Positions 43,497-50,934 of a DNA stretch of 64,000 bases are shown here, piece after piece. The DNA is taken from the IMG/VR virus record IMGVR_UViG_3300027736_001324, positions 62,001 to 126,000 of that record; one strand, 5' to 3'. Every line of letters begins with the position of its first letter. The first letter of the stretch is position 1. Below the pieces are notes generated by a model. The model was given only the letters and a program-made list of their open reading frames with translations, did not search any database and was not told the origin of the DNA. The position numbers and the translations under genes were made by a program. The stretch comes from a virus.

Positions 43497-44193
43497 TAAA
43501 ATTACTATAGTTGTACCCTGTAAGAATGAAGAAGATTATATTCATCATCTATTAGATTCATTACGTTCACAAAACATAGGTGATACTAGAGTCATTATTG
43601 CTGATTGCTCTACGGATAACACCAGACAAGTTATACGTGATAACAGTTTTGAATTGAATGTTGAGATCATTGAGGGAGGGCCTGTTTCAGTGGCCAAGAA
43701 TAATGGAGCAAGATTAGTTACTACTCCCTACATCTTATTCATTGACGCCGATGTTCGTTTTTTTAAATACGATGTGATCCATGATGCTGTCAATAAAATT
43801 GAATCTATGAACTTGGATTTAGTTGGATTGAACATCAAGTGCTATGACAATGACATAAGAGCAAAATTTGGGTTTACTATTTTTAACACTATAAATCACA
43901 CATTGAAATATTTCTCACCCTTTGCGGTTGGAGCATTTATGCTAACTCGGAAAGATAAGTTTGATGAGTATGGTGGATTCCCTGAACAGTTTTCAACGTC
44001 AGAGGACTATTTCTTGTCTAGGAAATATAGTCCTAAGAAGTTTAGAATAGTCAAACATCACTTTGGGCAAGACAGTCGTAGATTTAAGAAAATGGGTTAT
44101 ATGGGAATGGCTAAGTATCTAGTTAAGAACTTTGTCAATCGCAACAATAAGAAGTACTGGGACAGTTTAGACTCATCTAAATATTGGAATTAA
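43483..44193 (+). CDS. Family 2 glycosyltransferase
   Basis: 236 residues. The GT2 N-terminal motif is ITIVVPCKNEEDYIHHLLDS, with VIIADCSTDNTRQVI and the DxD in LFIDADVRFF (D88, D90). The later GGFPEQFSTSEDYFLSRK carries the catalytic-base ED segment typical of GT2 enzymes. There is a short hydrophobic stretch near FSPFAVGAFML but no clear transmembrane anchor. It is coupled to the LpxH-like gene by a 14-nt overlap, consistent with envelope-glycan modification. Its stop overlaps the convergent gene's stop by 4 nt. Confidence 0.9.
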   Translation: MKLSDKITIVVPCKNEEDYIHHLLDSLRSQNIGDTRVIIADCSTDNTRQVIRDNSFELNVEIIEGGPVSVAKNNGARLVTTPYILFIDADVRFFKYDVIHDAVNKIESMNLDLVGLNIKCYDNDIRAKFGFTIFNTINHTLKYFSPFAVGAFMLTRKDKFDEYGGFPEQFSTSEDYFLSRKYSPKKFRIVKHHFGQDSRRFKKMGYMGMAKYLVKNFVNRNNKKYWDSLDSSKYWN

Positions 44194-44834
44194 CGTTTCA
44201 TTAAATCGTTAGTAAAATCTAACAGCAACTCATGGTGTCTACCACCATGCCATTTGTCACGCATATAACTATAACTATCATACCAAAATGGTTCTGATTC
44301 TGGATGACAACCAATTAGTCCTATGCGTTTTTGATATATTGCCATTGGATCGCCGTTAGCGTATGTAGCAATTGTTTTGAATTTATGTCTATTACCAACT
44401 AAAGCACACCCATCATAGAAGAACATATTCATGCGTTCATCTTTCCATGTTATTGGTAAATTTTTAGCATGTGGTCTACGTGTATCAGTTCCGGGTTGTT
44501 TGATGTATTGTACGGCATCAACATCATCTAACACATTTAGGTAATAACTACCCGCCCAATATGCACCCATACAGATACCTAAATATCTGCCACCGCCGTG
44601 GATAAAATCTTTTACCCGTTTTCCGTTATTTTTGAATAGTTGTTTGAATGTATCACTATCACCTATTCCGCCGGGAACGGCAATCATGTCTACATCATCA
44701 AAGAAATCATATTCCAATTTGTTTTTGCTAAAGATTTTGAAGTTATAGTATTCACTCAAAGCCTTCATCATCCCATTTCCAGATTGCACGGAACATTTTG
44801 GGTCATACAAAAATAATGCGATTGTGGGTTTCAT
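44190..44834 (-). CDS. Glutamine-amidotransferase-like protein (biotin-protein-ligase N-terminal type)
   Basis: 214 residues on the minus strand from ATG at 44834; a GTG at 44837 is possible. Contains VPGGIGDSDTFKQLF, then GGGRYLGICMGAYWAGSYYL, where the GICMGAYWAG nucleophile elbow (Cys) matches class-I amidotransferase/BPL-N proteins, and LIGCHPESEPFWYD with a His-x-Glu. Whether it is an active amidase is not certain. It is the second minus-strand gene of the window, convergent with the GT2 gene and divergent from 44897. A late-type motif on its own strand (44841-44848) lies just upstream. Confidence 0.7.
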   Translation of the reverse strand: MKPTIALFLYDPKCSVQSGNGMMKALSEYYNFKIFSKNKLEYDFFDDVDMIAVPGGIGDSDTFKQLFKNNGKRVKDFIHGGGRYLGICMGAYWAGSYYLNVLDDVDAVQYIKQPGTDTRRPHAKNLPITWKDERMNMFFYDGCALVGNRHKFKTIATYANGDPMAIYQKRIGLIGCHPESEPFWYDSYSYMRDKWHGGRHHELLLDFTNDLMKR

Positions 44835-44840
44835 CACAAC

Positions 44841-44848
44841 TATTTATG
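44841..44848 (-). promoter_or_regulatory. Minus-strand late-type motif CATAAATA
   Basis: Read on the minus strand this is CATAAATA, 6 nt before the ATG at 44834 (4 nt before the GTG). It could drive the amidotransferase-like gene. No Shine-Dalgarno sequence is evident. Confidence 0.35.
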
Positions 44849-44861
44849 TTAGGGAAAACAC

Positions 44862-44890
44862 TTGACATAAATATCTCAGGATAGTATAAT
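44862..44890 (+). promoter_or_regulatory. Consensus sigma-70 promoter (early)
   Basis: TTGACA (44862-44867), 17-nt spacer, TATAAT (44885-44890), a perfect consensus. The predicted start site falls on or next to the ATG at 44897, so the message may be leaderless. Confidence 0.8.
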
Positions 44891-44896
44891 GTTATT

Positions 44897-45151
44897 ATGA
44901 GAATAGAAAAGTCTTTGGATTGGCAACAGGTGTCTAGTAAAATACGCACTGATTTGAATAATATTGGGTACAATCCAGACTTAAAACGGATGTTTAATAA
45001 CATCAACACTATGGTATCAGAATTAAGTAAATTAGAAGTAAATGGGCGTAGATTACATACTGATAATTTTACTAAAGAGCCATTAGAAAAAATTAACAAA
45101 GCAATAGACCATTTAGAAAAATTAATTCTAATGGGTTTACTTATGAAATGA
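44897..45151 (+). CDS. Small helical protein, 84 aa
   Basis: Begins MRIEKSLDWQQVSSKIRTDL and is predicted all-helical, with two amphipathic helices (MFNNINTMVSELSKLE and LEKINKAIDHLEKLIL). It is driven by a perfect sigma-70 promoter with almost no leader. It overlaps the next gene by 4 nt (ATGA). I recall similar short proteins in T4-like phages but know no function. Early expression suggests host takeover or a regulatory role (inference). Confidence 0.65.
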   Translation: MRIEKSLDWQQVSSKIRTDLNNIGYNPDLKRMFNNINTMVSELSKLEVNGRRLHTDNFTKEPLEKINKAIDHLEKLILMGLLMK

Positions 45152-46008
45152 ATCATTCAGAATTAACAATCGTTGCCGTATACGGTCATAATAGTGGAGC
45201 AAGTGCAATCCCATCAATAGTAAAAAGCATGACTGAATTACCTGGTAGTCGTGGATTGCTACTATCAGTAATTAAGCCAGATGACTTGCCTGAGGAAATT
45301 GAATGGAAACATATTTACCCCTTCAACTATAATCGTTATAGTGTTTTTATGATGCATTCATTGTATGCATTTATTGAAACTGAATATTGTTTGGTGGTGC
45401 AAGATGATGGATGGGTGTTGAATGGCAAAAACTTTAAACCTGAATTTTATAATTATGATTATATTGGGTCACCGGGACATTGTGCATTAACATTAAACGA
45501 GAAATCAGAAATAACAGGTATCTATCTTAACTTTAGATGGACTGAACCTGAGTTTGCTGATGTTGAAAATTTACATATAGTGCAAAATGGTGGGTTTAGT
45601 TTACGTTCTAAAAGATTTTTAGAATCTTGTAATAAACATGGATTACCACATTGGGGAGTAGAATCTATTCCAATGAAACAACCCGATGGAACTGATAAAC
45701 CCTGGAACCCAATTTGGAATGAGGATGTACATCTTACTGCATTGTTCAAACCAAAATTAGAAAAGATTGGGTATAGGTTTGCGCCACTTGAAGTGGCAAA
45801 ATCTTTTAGTATAGAATATTTGTTCCCGGCATTACATACTGAAGGATTTGATATAGCACTTAGTAATGCTTTAGGACAACATGGCCCAACTAGAAAATTG
45901 GCTACACTCAATGAGGTTCATTTCAAAAAACATACAGTTGGTATTGGCGGCGAACATCATGTTGTAAATTGGTTCATAGAGAACGGGTACAAAGTAAAAA
46001 TGGTCTAA
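45148..46008 (+). CDS. DUF5672-type glycosyltransferase-like protein
   Basis: 286 residues. The characteristic order is seen: LTIVAVYGHNSGA, YCLVVQDDGWVLNGKNFKP (DD as metal site), YDYIGSPGH, VQNGGFSLRSKRFLES and WNEDVHLTALF. These match the DUF5672 family of predicted glycosyltransferases. No signal peptide. It is coupled to the 84-residue gene by an ATGA overlap and so expressed from the early promoter, unlike the late glycan cluster. The C-terminal FKKHTVGIGGEHHVVNWF is unusual and His-rich. Confidence 0.75.
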   Translation: MNHSELTIVAVYGHNSGASAIPSIVKSMTELPGSRGLLLSVIKPDDLPEEIEWKHIYPFNYNRYSVFMMHSLYAFIETEYCLVVQDDGWVLNGKNFKPEFYNYDYIGSPGHCALTLNEKSEITGIYLNFRWTEPEFADVENLHIVQNGGFSLRSKRFLESCNKHGLPHWGVESIPMKQPDGTDKPWNPIWNEDVHLTALFKPKLEKIGYRFAPLEVAKSFSIEYLFPALHTEGFDIALSNALGQHGPTRKLATLNEVHFKKHTVGIGGEHHVVNWFIENGYKVKMV

Positions 46009-46033
46009 AATTGCTCAAAAATTAAGCAATTTT
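46007..46033 (+). terminator. Hairpin terminator candidate
   Basis: AAAATTGCT (46007-46015) pairs with AGCAATTTT (46025-46033) around a 9-nt loop. The A/T ends give a bidirectional-looking terminator right at the stop codon and 4 nt before the -35 of the next promoter. Confidence 0.55.
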
Positions 46034-46037
46034 GAGG

Positions 46038-46066
46038 TTGACATTAAATGGTTTTGGGCTTATAAT
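46038..46066 (+). promoter_or_regulatory. Consensus sigma-70 promoter (early), copy 1
   Basis: TTGACA (46038-46043), 17-nt spacer, TATAAT (46061-46066). The spacer and downstream bases are nearly identical to the promoter at 46354. Confidence 0.85.
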
Positions 46067-46099
46067 AGAGGCTTAGACAGTCAACAAACGGAGTTAATT

Positions 46100-46357
46100 A
46101 TGTCAGCATTGCAAAAATACATAGACCAGAAAAATCGTTGGAACGCTATCTTTAAGGGTAAGCAGTATGAGATCCAAACTGCCGAAGGTCGTCAGGAAAT
46201 TGCTAATTGTTTGGACAGCGACCTCAGCCCCGAAAACTTGACTTGCGACGGTGAATTGTCCCGTAGTCAGGTCAATGTGAAGTATAATTCACTGACAAAA
46301 GCCGCAAAAGAACTGCAAAAACTGGATCCTAAAGTGAAATTCTACGAATTCGCTTGA
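46100..46357 (+). CDS. Small early protein, 85 aa
   Basis: Begins MSALQKYIDQKNRWNAIFKG, with a CGGAG ribosome-binding site shortly upstream. It is a soluble mixed helical protein with two Cys (NCLDSD, LTCDGE). It is expressed alone from a consensus early promoter. Its stop codon TGA lies within the -35 box of the following promoter. No family is recognised; small early phage proteins often target host enzymes, but no evidence for a target is visible. Confidence 0.65.
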   Translation: MSALQKYIDQKNRWNAIFKGKQYEIQTAEGRQEIANCLDSDLSPENLTCDGELSRSQVNVKYNSLTKAAKELQKLDPKVKFYEFA

Positions 46358-46382
46358 CATTAAATGGATTTGGGTATATAAT
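46354..46382 (+). promoter_or_regulatory. Consensus sigma-70 promoter (early), copy 2
   Basis: TTGACA (46354-46359), 17 nt, TATAAT (46377-46382). It shares TTGACATTAAATGG, TTTGGG and a downstream CTTAGACAGT element with the 46038 promoter, indicating duplication of the whole cassette. Confidence 0.85.
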
Positions 46383-46415
46383 ATAGACTTAGACAGTTAG
46401 ATAAAGGACTAGAAA

Positions 46416-46694
46416 ATGGCTTATTATGTTATCGCTCGTGGCACTGGACTTATCGTTACAGACGGCAAAAATCGTACCCAGACTTACAAAACGTTTGCGG
46501 CTGCCCGTGCTACACGGACCCGTCTATGTAACAAGTCAGGTTGGTCTGCTGGTGAACTGAGTATCGTTGATACCAAAACTTACAAACCTAACATGGTGAC
46601 TCGCAAGAATCTCATGAGTGGTATTGAATATCAGGAAGATGTTAACACTCCCCTGTGCTGTTCCCCAGCTAGCGAAACTTTTTGGAGCATGTAA
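46416..46694 (+). CDS. Small early protein, 92 aa
   Basis: Begins MAYYVIARGTGLIVTDGKNR, preceded by AAAGGAC. It is a beta-rich, basic N-terminal half with a helix TFAAARATRTRLCNKSG. The C-terminal end holds LCCSPASETFWSM. Its stop overlaps the next ATG by one base. Early promoter upstream. No known family is recognised; a nucleic-acid-binding role is conceivable from the basic face but unproven. Confidence 0.65.
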   Translation: MAYYVIARGTGLIVTDGKNRTQTYKTFAAARATRTRLCNKSGWSAGELSIVDTKTYKPNMVTRKNLMSGIEYQEDVNTPLCCSPASETFWSM

Positions 46695-46834
46695 TGAATT
46701 TACATATTGAATACGATTCGGTACTTAGTTGCTATACCCTGCATTACAAAGGTGAGATTGTTTGCTTAGGTGCAAACACTAAGGCAGAGGCAAAGGAAGA
46801 AGCTATGCAATTGATTGAAAATGGATTAGTATAA
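46694..46834 (+). CDS. 46-residue early protein
   Basis: The ATG overlaps the previous TAA, and its own TAA overlaps the next ATG by one base. The product MNLHIEYDSVLSCYTLHYKG continues with EIVCLGANTKAEAKEEAMQL and a short tail. The beta-beta-beta-alpha pattern resembles many tiny phage proteins. It sits in an unbroken overlap chain from 46416 to 47244, so it is probably translated. Function unknown. Confidence 0.6.
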   Translation: MNLHIEYDSVLSCYTLHYKGEIVCLGANTKAEAKEEAMQLIENGLV

Positions 46835-47244
46835 TGGAAATAGAAGTAGAAGGGTCCGCCCGTAGCAAAAAATTTGTTGAGGCAATGCTCCCTTCAATGG
46901 TCCGTCAACTTGGATTGGAAAAAAGTCGCAAGGCTTTATTGATCCGAATTAAAAACGAAACTGAAGGTACGGACGAAGGAATGACAATTGACTTGTCTAA
47001 ATGGACAGGTGCATATTTGGTGGTACTTAAACCCAAACGTAACCTAGTGCAATTGGGTTTGACATTGGCCCACGAAATGGTCCACGTGAAACAGTTGGCA
47101 AAAGGTACCTTGAAACAAAGGCGCAGTGGTCATACTTGGTTAGGTAAAATGTACAGTAAGAAAACTCCTTACTTGCAAATGCCCTGGGAGATTGAGGCAT
47201 TCAGTAAACAAGAATTGATTCTACGCCGTGCATTTGAGGAATAA
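46834..47244 (+). CDS. SprT-like zinc metallopeptidase
   Basis: 136 residues. The HExxH motif is LAHEMVHVKQ (H80, E81, H84), followed by a GHTWLGKMY segment; MPWEIEAFSKQ supplies further candidate ligands. This is the SprT/WSS1-like minimal metalloprotease layout, a family tied to DNA-protein crosslink processing. It is translationally coupled to the 46-residue protein and driven by the early promoter at 46354. No signal peptide, so cytoplasmic. Confidence 0.75.
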   Translation: MEIEVEGSARSKKFVEAMLPSMVRQLGLEKSRKALLIRIKNETEGTDEGMTIDLSKWTGAYLVVLKPKRNLVQLGLTLAHEMVHVKQLAKGTLKQRRSGHTWLGKMYSKKTPYLQMPWEIEAFSKQELILRRAFEE

Positions 47245-47260
47245 TCTCTTACCCAAAATG

Positions 47261-47299
47261 TATAACAGATATTTGACGATAAATCAATTTTCTGTTATA
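47261..47299 (+). promoter_or_regulatory. Inverted repeat overlapping the MoxR promoter
   Basis: Perfect 9-bp arms TATAACAGA (47261-47269) and TCTGTTATA (47291-47299) enclose the -35 box and spacer and overlap the -10. This is a candidate operator for a dimeric repressor or activator; it could also form an RNA or DNA cruciform. Confidence 0.5.
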
Positions 47300-47301
47300 C
47301 T
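47273..47301 (+). promoter_or_regulatory. Sigma-70 promoter for the MoxR gene
   Basis: TTGACG (47273-47278), 17 nt, TATACT (47296-47301). A ribosome-binding site AAAGGAAA lies just before the ATG at 47348. Confidence 0.75.
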
Positions 47302-47347
47302 ATGTTTTTAGTTTGTTAGTGTTAGTAAATATCTTAAAGGAAACAAA

Positions 47348-48454
47348 ATGGCATATTCAGTAGTTAGCGACAATCTTACAGTTACTTCAGTACAAGCCCG
47401 TAAGGCTATGCTGAAAGCATTTAAATCTAAGCGCCCACTCTTTCTCTGGGGCCCTCCCGGTATCGGTAAATCAGAAGTTGTGGCAGAAGTAACTGCTGAA
47501 CTTGGCGGTCATATGATTGACTTGCGTATGGCACAAATGGAGCCTACTGACATTCGCGGTATCCCATACTTCAATAAGGACCTCAATAAGATGGATTGGG
47601 CATCTCCCGTAGACTTGCCTGACGAGGATCTCGCATCACAATACCCTATCGTTGTTCTTTTCTTAGATGAAATGAATAGCGCATCACCCGCAGTACAGGC
47701 TGCTGGCTATCAATTGATTCTTAATCGCCGTGTAGGTAAGTATGTACTGCCTGATAACGTTGTTATCGTAGCAGCAGGTAATCGTGAATCTGACAAAGGT
47801 GTTACTTATCGTATGCCGATGCCCCTTGCTAATCGTTTCTTGCACTTGGAAATGCGCCCTGACTTTACAGCATGGCAAAACTGGGCAGTGAACAAAGGCA
47901 TTCACAAGGATGTGGTTGGTTACTTGTCGTTTGCTAAACAAGACTTGTACGATTTTGATAGCAAAAGTTCAAGCCGTGCTTTCGCTACACCACGCACTTG
48001 GTGCTTTGTTTCTGACTTGCTAGATGACGAGGCAGATACTGATACTGATACGTTGTTCAATCTGATTGCAGGTTCAGTTGGTGAAGGTCTCGCAGTTAAG
48101 TTTGCGGCCCATCGCAAAACATCAGGCAAGATGCCCGACCCGGCAGATATTCTTTCTGGCAAAGTAACTACATTGTCTGTGAAAGAAATTTCGGCAATGT
48201 ATTCATTGACAATTTCAATGTGCTATGAGTTGAAGGATGCATTGGAAGTACAAAAAGTGAACAACAAAAAGTTTCACGAAATGGCTGACAATTTCTTCAC
48301 ATACATCATGGCTAACTTTGAAACAGAGTTGGTTGTAATGGGTGCTAAAATTGCGCTTAAGACTTACAAGTTGCCGATTGAGCCTAGTCAATTGAAACAC
48401 TTTGATGAGTTTCACAAAAAGTACGGTAAGTACATTGTAGACGCAGGCAATTGA
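47348..48454 (+). CDS. MoxR-type AAA+ ATPase
   Basis: 368 residues. Walker A GPPGIGKS (35-42), Walker B VVLFLDEMN (D107, E108), sensor segment VIVAAGNRES and LANRFLHLEM (arginine-finger region), with the MoxR-style NSASPAVQAAGYQLI helix. MoxR ATPases act with VWA proteins as chaperone- or metal-insertase-like pairs, and such a partner follows at 48554. It has its own early promoter and ends in a strong terminator at 48463. Its phage target could be a host or virion complex; unknown. Confidence 0.88.
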   Translation: MAYSVVSDNLTVTSVQARKAMLKAFKSKRPLFLWGPPGIGKSEVVAEVTAELGGHMIDLRMAQMEPTDIRGIPYFNKDLNKMDWASPVDLPDEDLASQYPIVVLFLDEMNSASPAVQAAGYQLILNRRVGKYVLPDNVVIVAAGNRESDKGVTYRMPMPLANRFLHLEMRPDFTAWQNWAVNKGIHKDVVGYLSFAKQDLYDFDSKSSSRAFATPRTWCFVSDLLDDEADTDTDTLFNLIAGSVGEGLAVKFAAHRKTSGKMPDPADILSGKVTTLSVKEISAMYSLTISMCYELKDALEVQKVNNKKFHEMADNFFTYIMANFETELVVMGAKIALKTYKLPIEPSQLKHFDEFHKKYGKYIVDAGN

Positions 48455-48462
48455 TTTTATGG

Positions 48463-48494
48463 GTGAGAATGGTGTGAACATTCTCACTCTTTTT
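48463..48494 (+). terminator. Rho-independent terminator after the MoxR gene
   Basis: GTGAGAATG (48463-48471) with CATTCTCAC (48479-48487), 7-nt loop, followed by TCTTTTT. Confidence 0.85.
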
Positions 48495-48496
48495 AC

Positions 48497-48525
48497 TTGC
48501 GTTTAAATAGATGTTGTGCTATAAT
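48497..48525 (+). promoter_or_regulatory. Sigma-70 extended -10 promoter for the VWA gene
   Basis: TTGCGT (48497-48502), 17 nt, TATAAT (48520-48525), with a TG just upstream of the -10 (TGCTATAAT). Confidence 0.75.
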
Positions 48526-48553
48526 ATAGCATATTTTAGATAAAGGATTGTAT

Positions 48554-49825
48554 ATGAGTAGCGTAATTGCAAAAAAGAAAACACGTAGCAAAAAATATGA
48601 AAATCTTATTGGACCTACTGATCCTAAGATTGATATGCTAGCCCGTGAACGATTGATTTCGGCACGTGTGGGTTTGCTATTGCGTCATTCATTCTTTGGC
48701 AATCTTGCTACCCGTCTCAAGTTAACTAATGCTGATGACTGGTGTGGTACTGCGGCTACTGATGGATTGAAATTCTACTACAATAGTCGTTTCATTATGC
48801 TATTGAAACCCAAAGAAGTTGAGTTTCTAGTTGGTCATGAAGTATTGCACGTTGTATACGAACACATGGACCGTCGTGGTAATCGTGATCCACAAATGTG
48901 GAATATTGCTGATGACTACGCAGTTAATGCTGACTTGAAGCGGCACAATGTTGGTCAGTTTATCACAAGCGTCCCATGCTTGTATGAAAAGAAATATGAC
49001 GGCAAGCCTGCTGAGGAAATCTATGATGATTTGATGTCAAATGTTCAGAAGATTAACATTGATGACTTGATTGAACAAATGCTGGATGATCACATGGATA
49101 GTGATGGTGATAGCGCAGGCGACGGTGAAGGTCCTGAAAGTCAAGGCAACGGTCGTCCCAAAATGACTGACGAGGAACGTGAACGTGCCCGTCAAGAAAT
49201 GAAGCAAGCAATTATCAGTGCGGCACAAAGTGCAGAAGCTGGTCAATTGCCCGCAGGTGTTGAACGCTTAATCAAGCAACATACTGACCCAGTTATGCCC
49301 TGGCGTGAACTGATTCAAACTAACTTGACTAGCAGTATTCGTACTGACTACACATGGATGCGTCCCTCACGTAGAGGTTGGCACATGGATGCTATCATGC
49401 CCGGCATGACTCCCGGAGAAGAAATTGATGTTGTAGTTTCACTTGATATGAGTGGTTCTATCAGCAACAAACAAGCACAGGCATTCTTGGGTGAGATTGG
49501 TGGCATGATGGATTCGTTTGATGGTTACAAGGTTCATGTATTCTGTTTTGATACTGATACATACAACCCGCAAGACTTTCATAGTGATAACATGGACAGT
49601 ATTGATGAATACGAACCACAAGGTGGTGGTGGTACTGACTTTGATTGTATCTTTAAATACTTGAAAGATAATGCAATTGACCCTAAGCGACTGATTGTAT
49701 TTACTGATGGATATCCCAATGGTTCATGGGGCGACCCAGACTACTGCGACACTACATGGATCATTCATGGTGACAAGAATCCCAATCCCCCGTTTGGTAC
49801 ATACGCATTGTATGACGAGGCATAA
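48554..49825 (+). CDS. VWA-domain protein with metallopeptidase-like N-terminus (MoxR partner)
   Basis: 423 residues from ATG at 48554; a TTG at 48548 is less likely. The N-terminal half has VGHEVLHVVYEHMDRRG (HEVLH at 95-99), a predicted zinc-metallopeptidase-like domain seen in DUF2201-type proteins. A charged linker follows (DSDGDSAGDGEGPESQ). The C-terminal VWA domain has the MIDAS motif SLDMSGSIS and FTDGYPNGS. It pairs with the MoxR ATPase upstream but has a separate promoter. The pair may remodel or quality-control a protein complex during infection. Confidence 0.85.
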   Translation: MSSVIAKKKTRSKKYENLIGPTDPKIDMLARERLISARVGLLLRHSFFGNLATRLKLTNADDWCGTAATDGLKFYYNSRFIMLLKPKEVEFLVGHEVLHVVYEHMDRRGNRDPQMWNIADDYAVNADLKRHNVGQFITSVPCLYEKKYDGKPAEEIYDDLMSNVQKINIDDLIEQMLDDHMDSDGDSAGDGEGPESQGNGRPKMTDEERERARQEMKQAIISAAQSAEAGQLPAGVERLIKQHTDPVMPWRELIQTNLTSSIRTDYTWMRPSRRGWHMDAIMPGMTPGEEIDVVVSLDMSGSISNKQAQAFLGEIGGMMDSFDGYKVHVFCFDTDTYNPQDFHSDNMDSIDEYEPQGGGGTDFDCIFKYLKDNAIDPKRLIVFTDGYPNGSWGDPDYCDTTWIIHGDKNPNPPFGTYALYDEA

Positions 49826-49936
49826 ATGACATTTGAAGCATTGATTGCGTTAGGCGGTGTAGCATTGGTGGTGATTTTAATTATCATCAAGTGCTACACT
49901 TTTTTTATTAGCACTGACGATGAACTTCCAAAATAA
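49826..49936 (+). CDS. 36-residue single-span membrane protein
   Basis: ATG at 49826, one base after the VWA stop. The product MTFEALIALGGVALVVILII is followed by IKCYTFFISTDDELPK, giving one strong transmembrane helix with a short cytoplasmic or periplasmic tail. It overlaps the next gene by 17 nt. Tiny membrane proteins of this form are common in phages; it may tether the MoxR/VWA system or be unrelated. Confidence 0.55.
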   Translation: MTFEALIALGGVALVVILIIIKCYTFFISTDDELPK

Positions 49937-50159
49937 TAAAGTATATGAAAGTCCGGACGGTGGTCAAACTATCTATGAGCGTGATGTAGGTTCCTCTGAA
50001 CGTACCTTGATTAAAGAGAATATCTCAATGAGAGACCAAGTAAGAGAACAGCAATTGTGGCATGAGATTCGTATAGCAGCAAGAACAAACACCACATTAG
50101 CAGATATTTTAGAACAGGCAAAGATGGTATATGCCCTCATCAAAAAAGAAACTAACTAG
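49920..50159 (+). CDS. Hypothetical protein, 79 aa
   Basis: Begins MNFQNNKVYESPDGGQTIYE, overlapping the membrane ORF. The N-terminal beta hairpin (KVYESPDGGQTIYERDVGSSERTLI) resembles a motif I recall in small phage proteins, followed by two helices. It overlaps the next gene by 29 nt in another frame. No function is known. Confidence 0.6.
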   Translation: MNFQNNKVYESPDGGQTIYERDVGSSERTLIKENISMRDQVREQQLWHEIRIAARTNTTLADILEQAKMVYALIKKETN

Positions 50160-50502
50160 ATTTGTAGTAATGTGGGACATGACTGGGCTTGAAGCCTTGA
50201 TCAATGTTACACAAATTGAAAAAGAACATGAACAATGGGAAAAAGAAAATATCTTTCGTATCCTAAAGGATCAAGATAAAACACTTAAGCCAGCACATGT
50301 TCCATTAGATATGATGATATTGCGGGCTAGAGTAAATAGTCAACGACATTATGAAATTTATACCTTTGATTCAGAATTGGCTGAAGAAGATATTAGAGAA
50401 ACATTTGAAACTAGTCCACAAGTAATAGTTGATGCTATTCGTAATGTAGGGCATGAATTGTATAGTGATAGAGTATTAAAGAAAACACAGGTGATTGTAT
50501 GA
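50131..50502 (+). CDS. Conserved hypothetical protein, 123 aa
   Basis: Begins MPSSKKKLTRFVVMWDMTGL. The stretch FVVMWDMTGLEALINVTQIE followed by a Lys/Glu helix, and later RARVNSQRHYEIYTFDSELA, is familiar from T4-like phages of aquatic bacteria, in my recollection. It is soluble, with no motif of known activity. Overlaps: 29 nt with the previous gene and 4 nt with the next. Confidence 0.65.
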   Translation: MPSSKKKLTRFVVMWDMTGLEALINVTQIEKEHEQWEKENIFRILKDQDKTLKPAHVPLDMMILRARVNSQRHYEIYTFDSELAEEDIRETFETSPQVIVDAIRNVGHELYSDRVLKKTQVIV

Positions 50503-50909
50503 TGTATATTGGCACAAGTTTGGGTAGATGTTTACGTAGTATCTTGTTGGACGAAGTGTCCGAGGATGATGTACTATTGCTTATTACTCGGACACAAACT
50601 AAGGACTATGAGGCCTTCCTTGCTATTGTAAAACAATATTATGAGGATGGCAATTGGTCCTCACGCCGCCCAGAAGATTATGATCTTGCAGTCAAGCCAT
50701 GGAATGAAGTAGAAGAACTTGCTAGTAGATTGTATAAAGGCGGTAAGATTCATCAGCCTAGAAACTTTGTAGGTTTGGGTAATCAATTTATACATCCTGA
50801 TTTGAGAGATGATGTTTGGGTAGAAGTATCTCCTAAAAATCGTAACACAACACCTGCGGTTGTGCAAGCATATGAGCAATATAAATTGCTTGATTCATTG
50901 ACCAAATAA
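50499..50909 (+). CDS. Hypothetical protein, 136 aa
   Basis: Begins MMYIGTSLGRCLRSILLDEV; a second Met at codon 2 is possible. Contains ITRTQTKDYEAFLAIVKQYY and HQPRNFVGLGNQFIHPDLRD. It is a soluble alpha/beta protein with an ATGA-type overlap to its upstream neighbour. It ends 25 nt before a TATAAT element that heads the next group. No recognised family. Confidence 0.6.
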   Translation: MMYIGTSLGRCLRSILLDEVSEDDVLLLITRTQTKDYEAFLAIVKQYYEDGNWSSRRPEDYDLAVKPWNEVEELASRLYKGGKIHQPRNFVGLGNQFIHPDLRDDVWVEVSPKNRNTTPAVVQAYEQYKLLDSLTK

Positions 50910-50934
50910 TACTTATAGAAAATATTTCATTGAG

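Noticed and set aside
45522-45911. 129-residue minus-strand ORF
   Set aside because: It is antisense to the DUF5672-like gene, whose motifs are clear, and has no promoter or ribosome-binding site.
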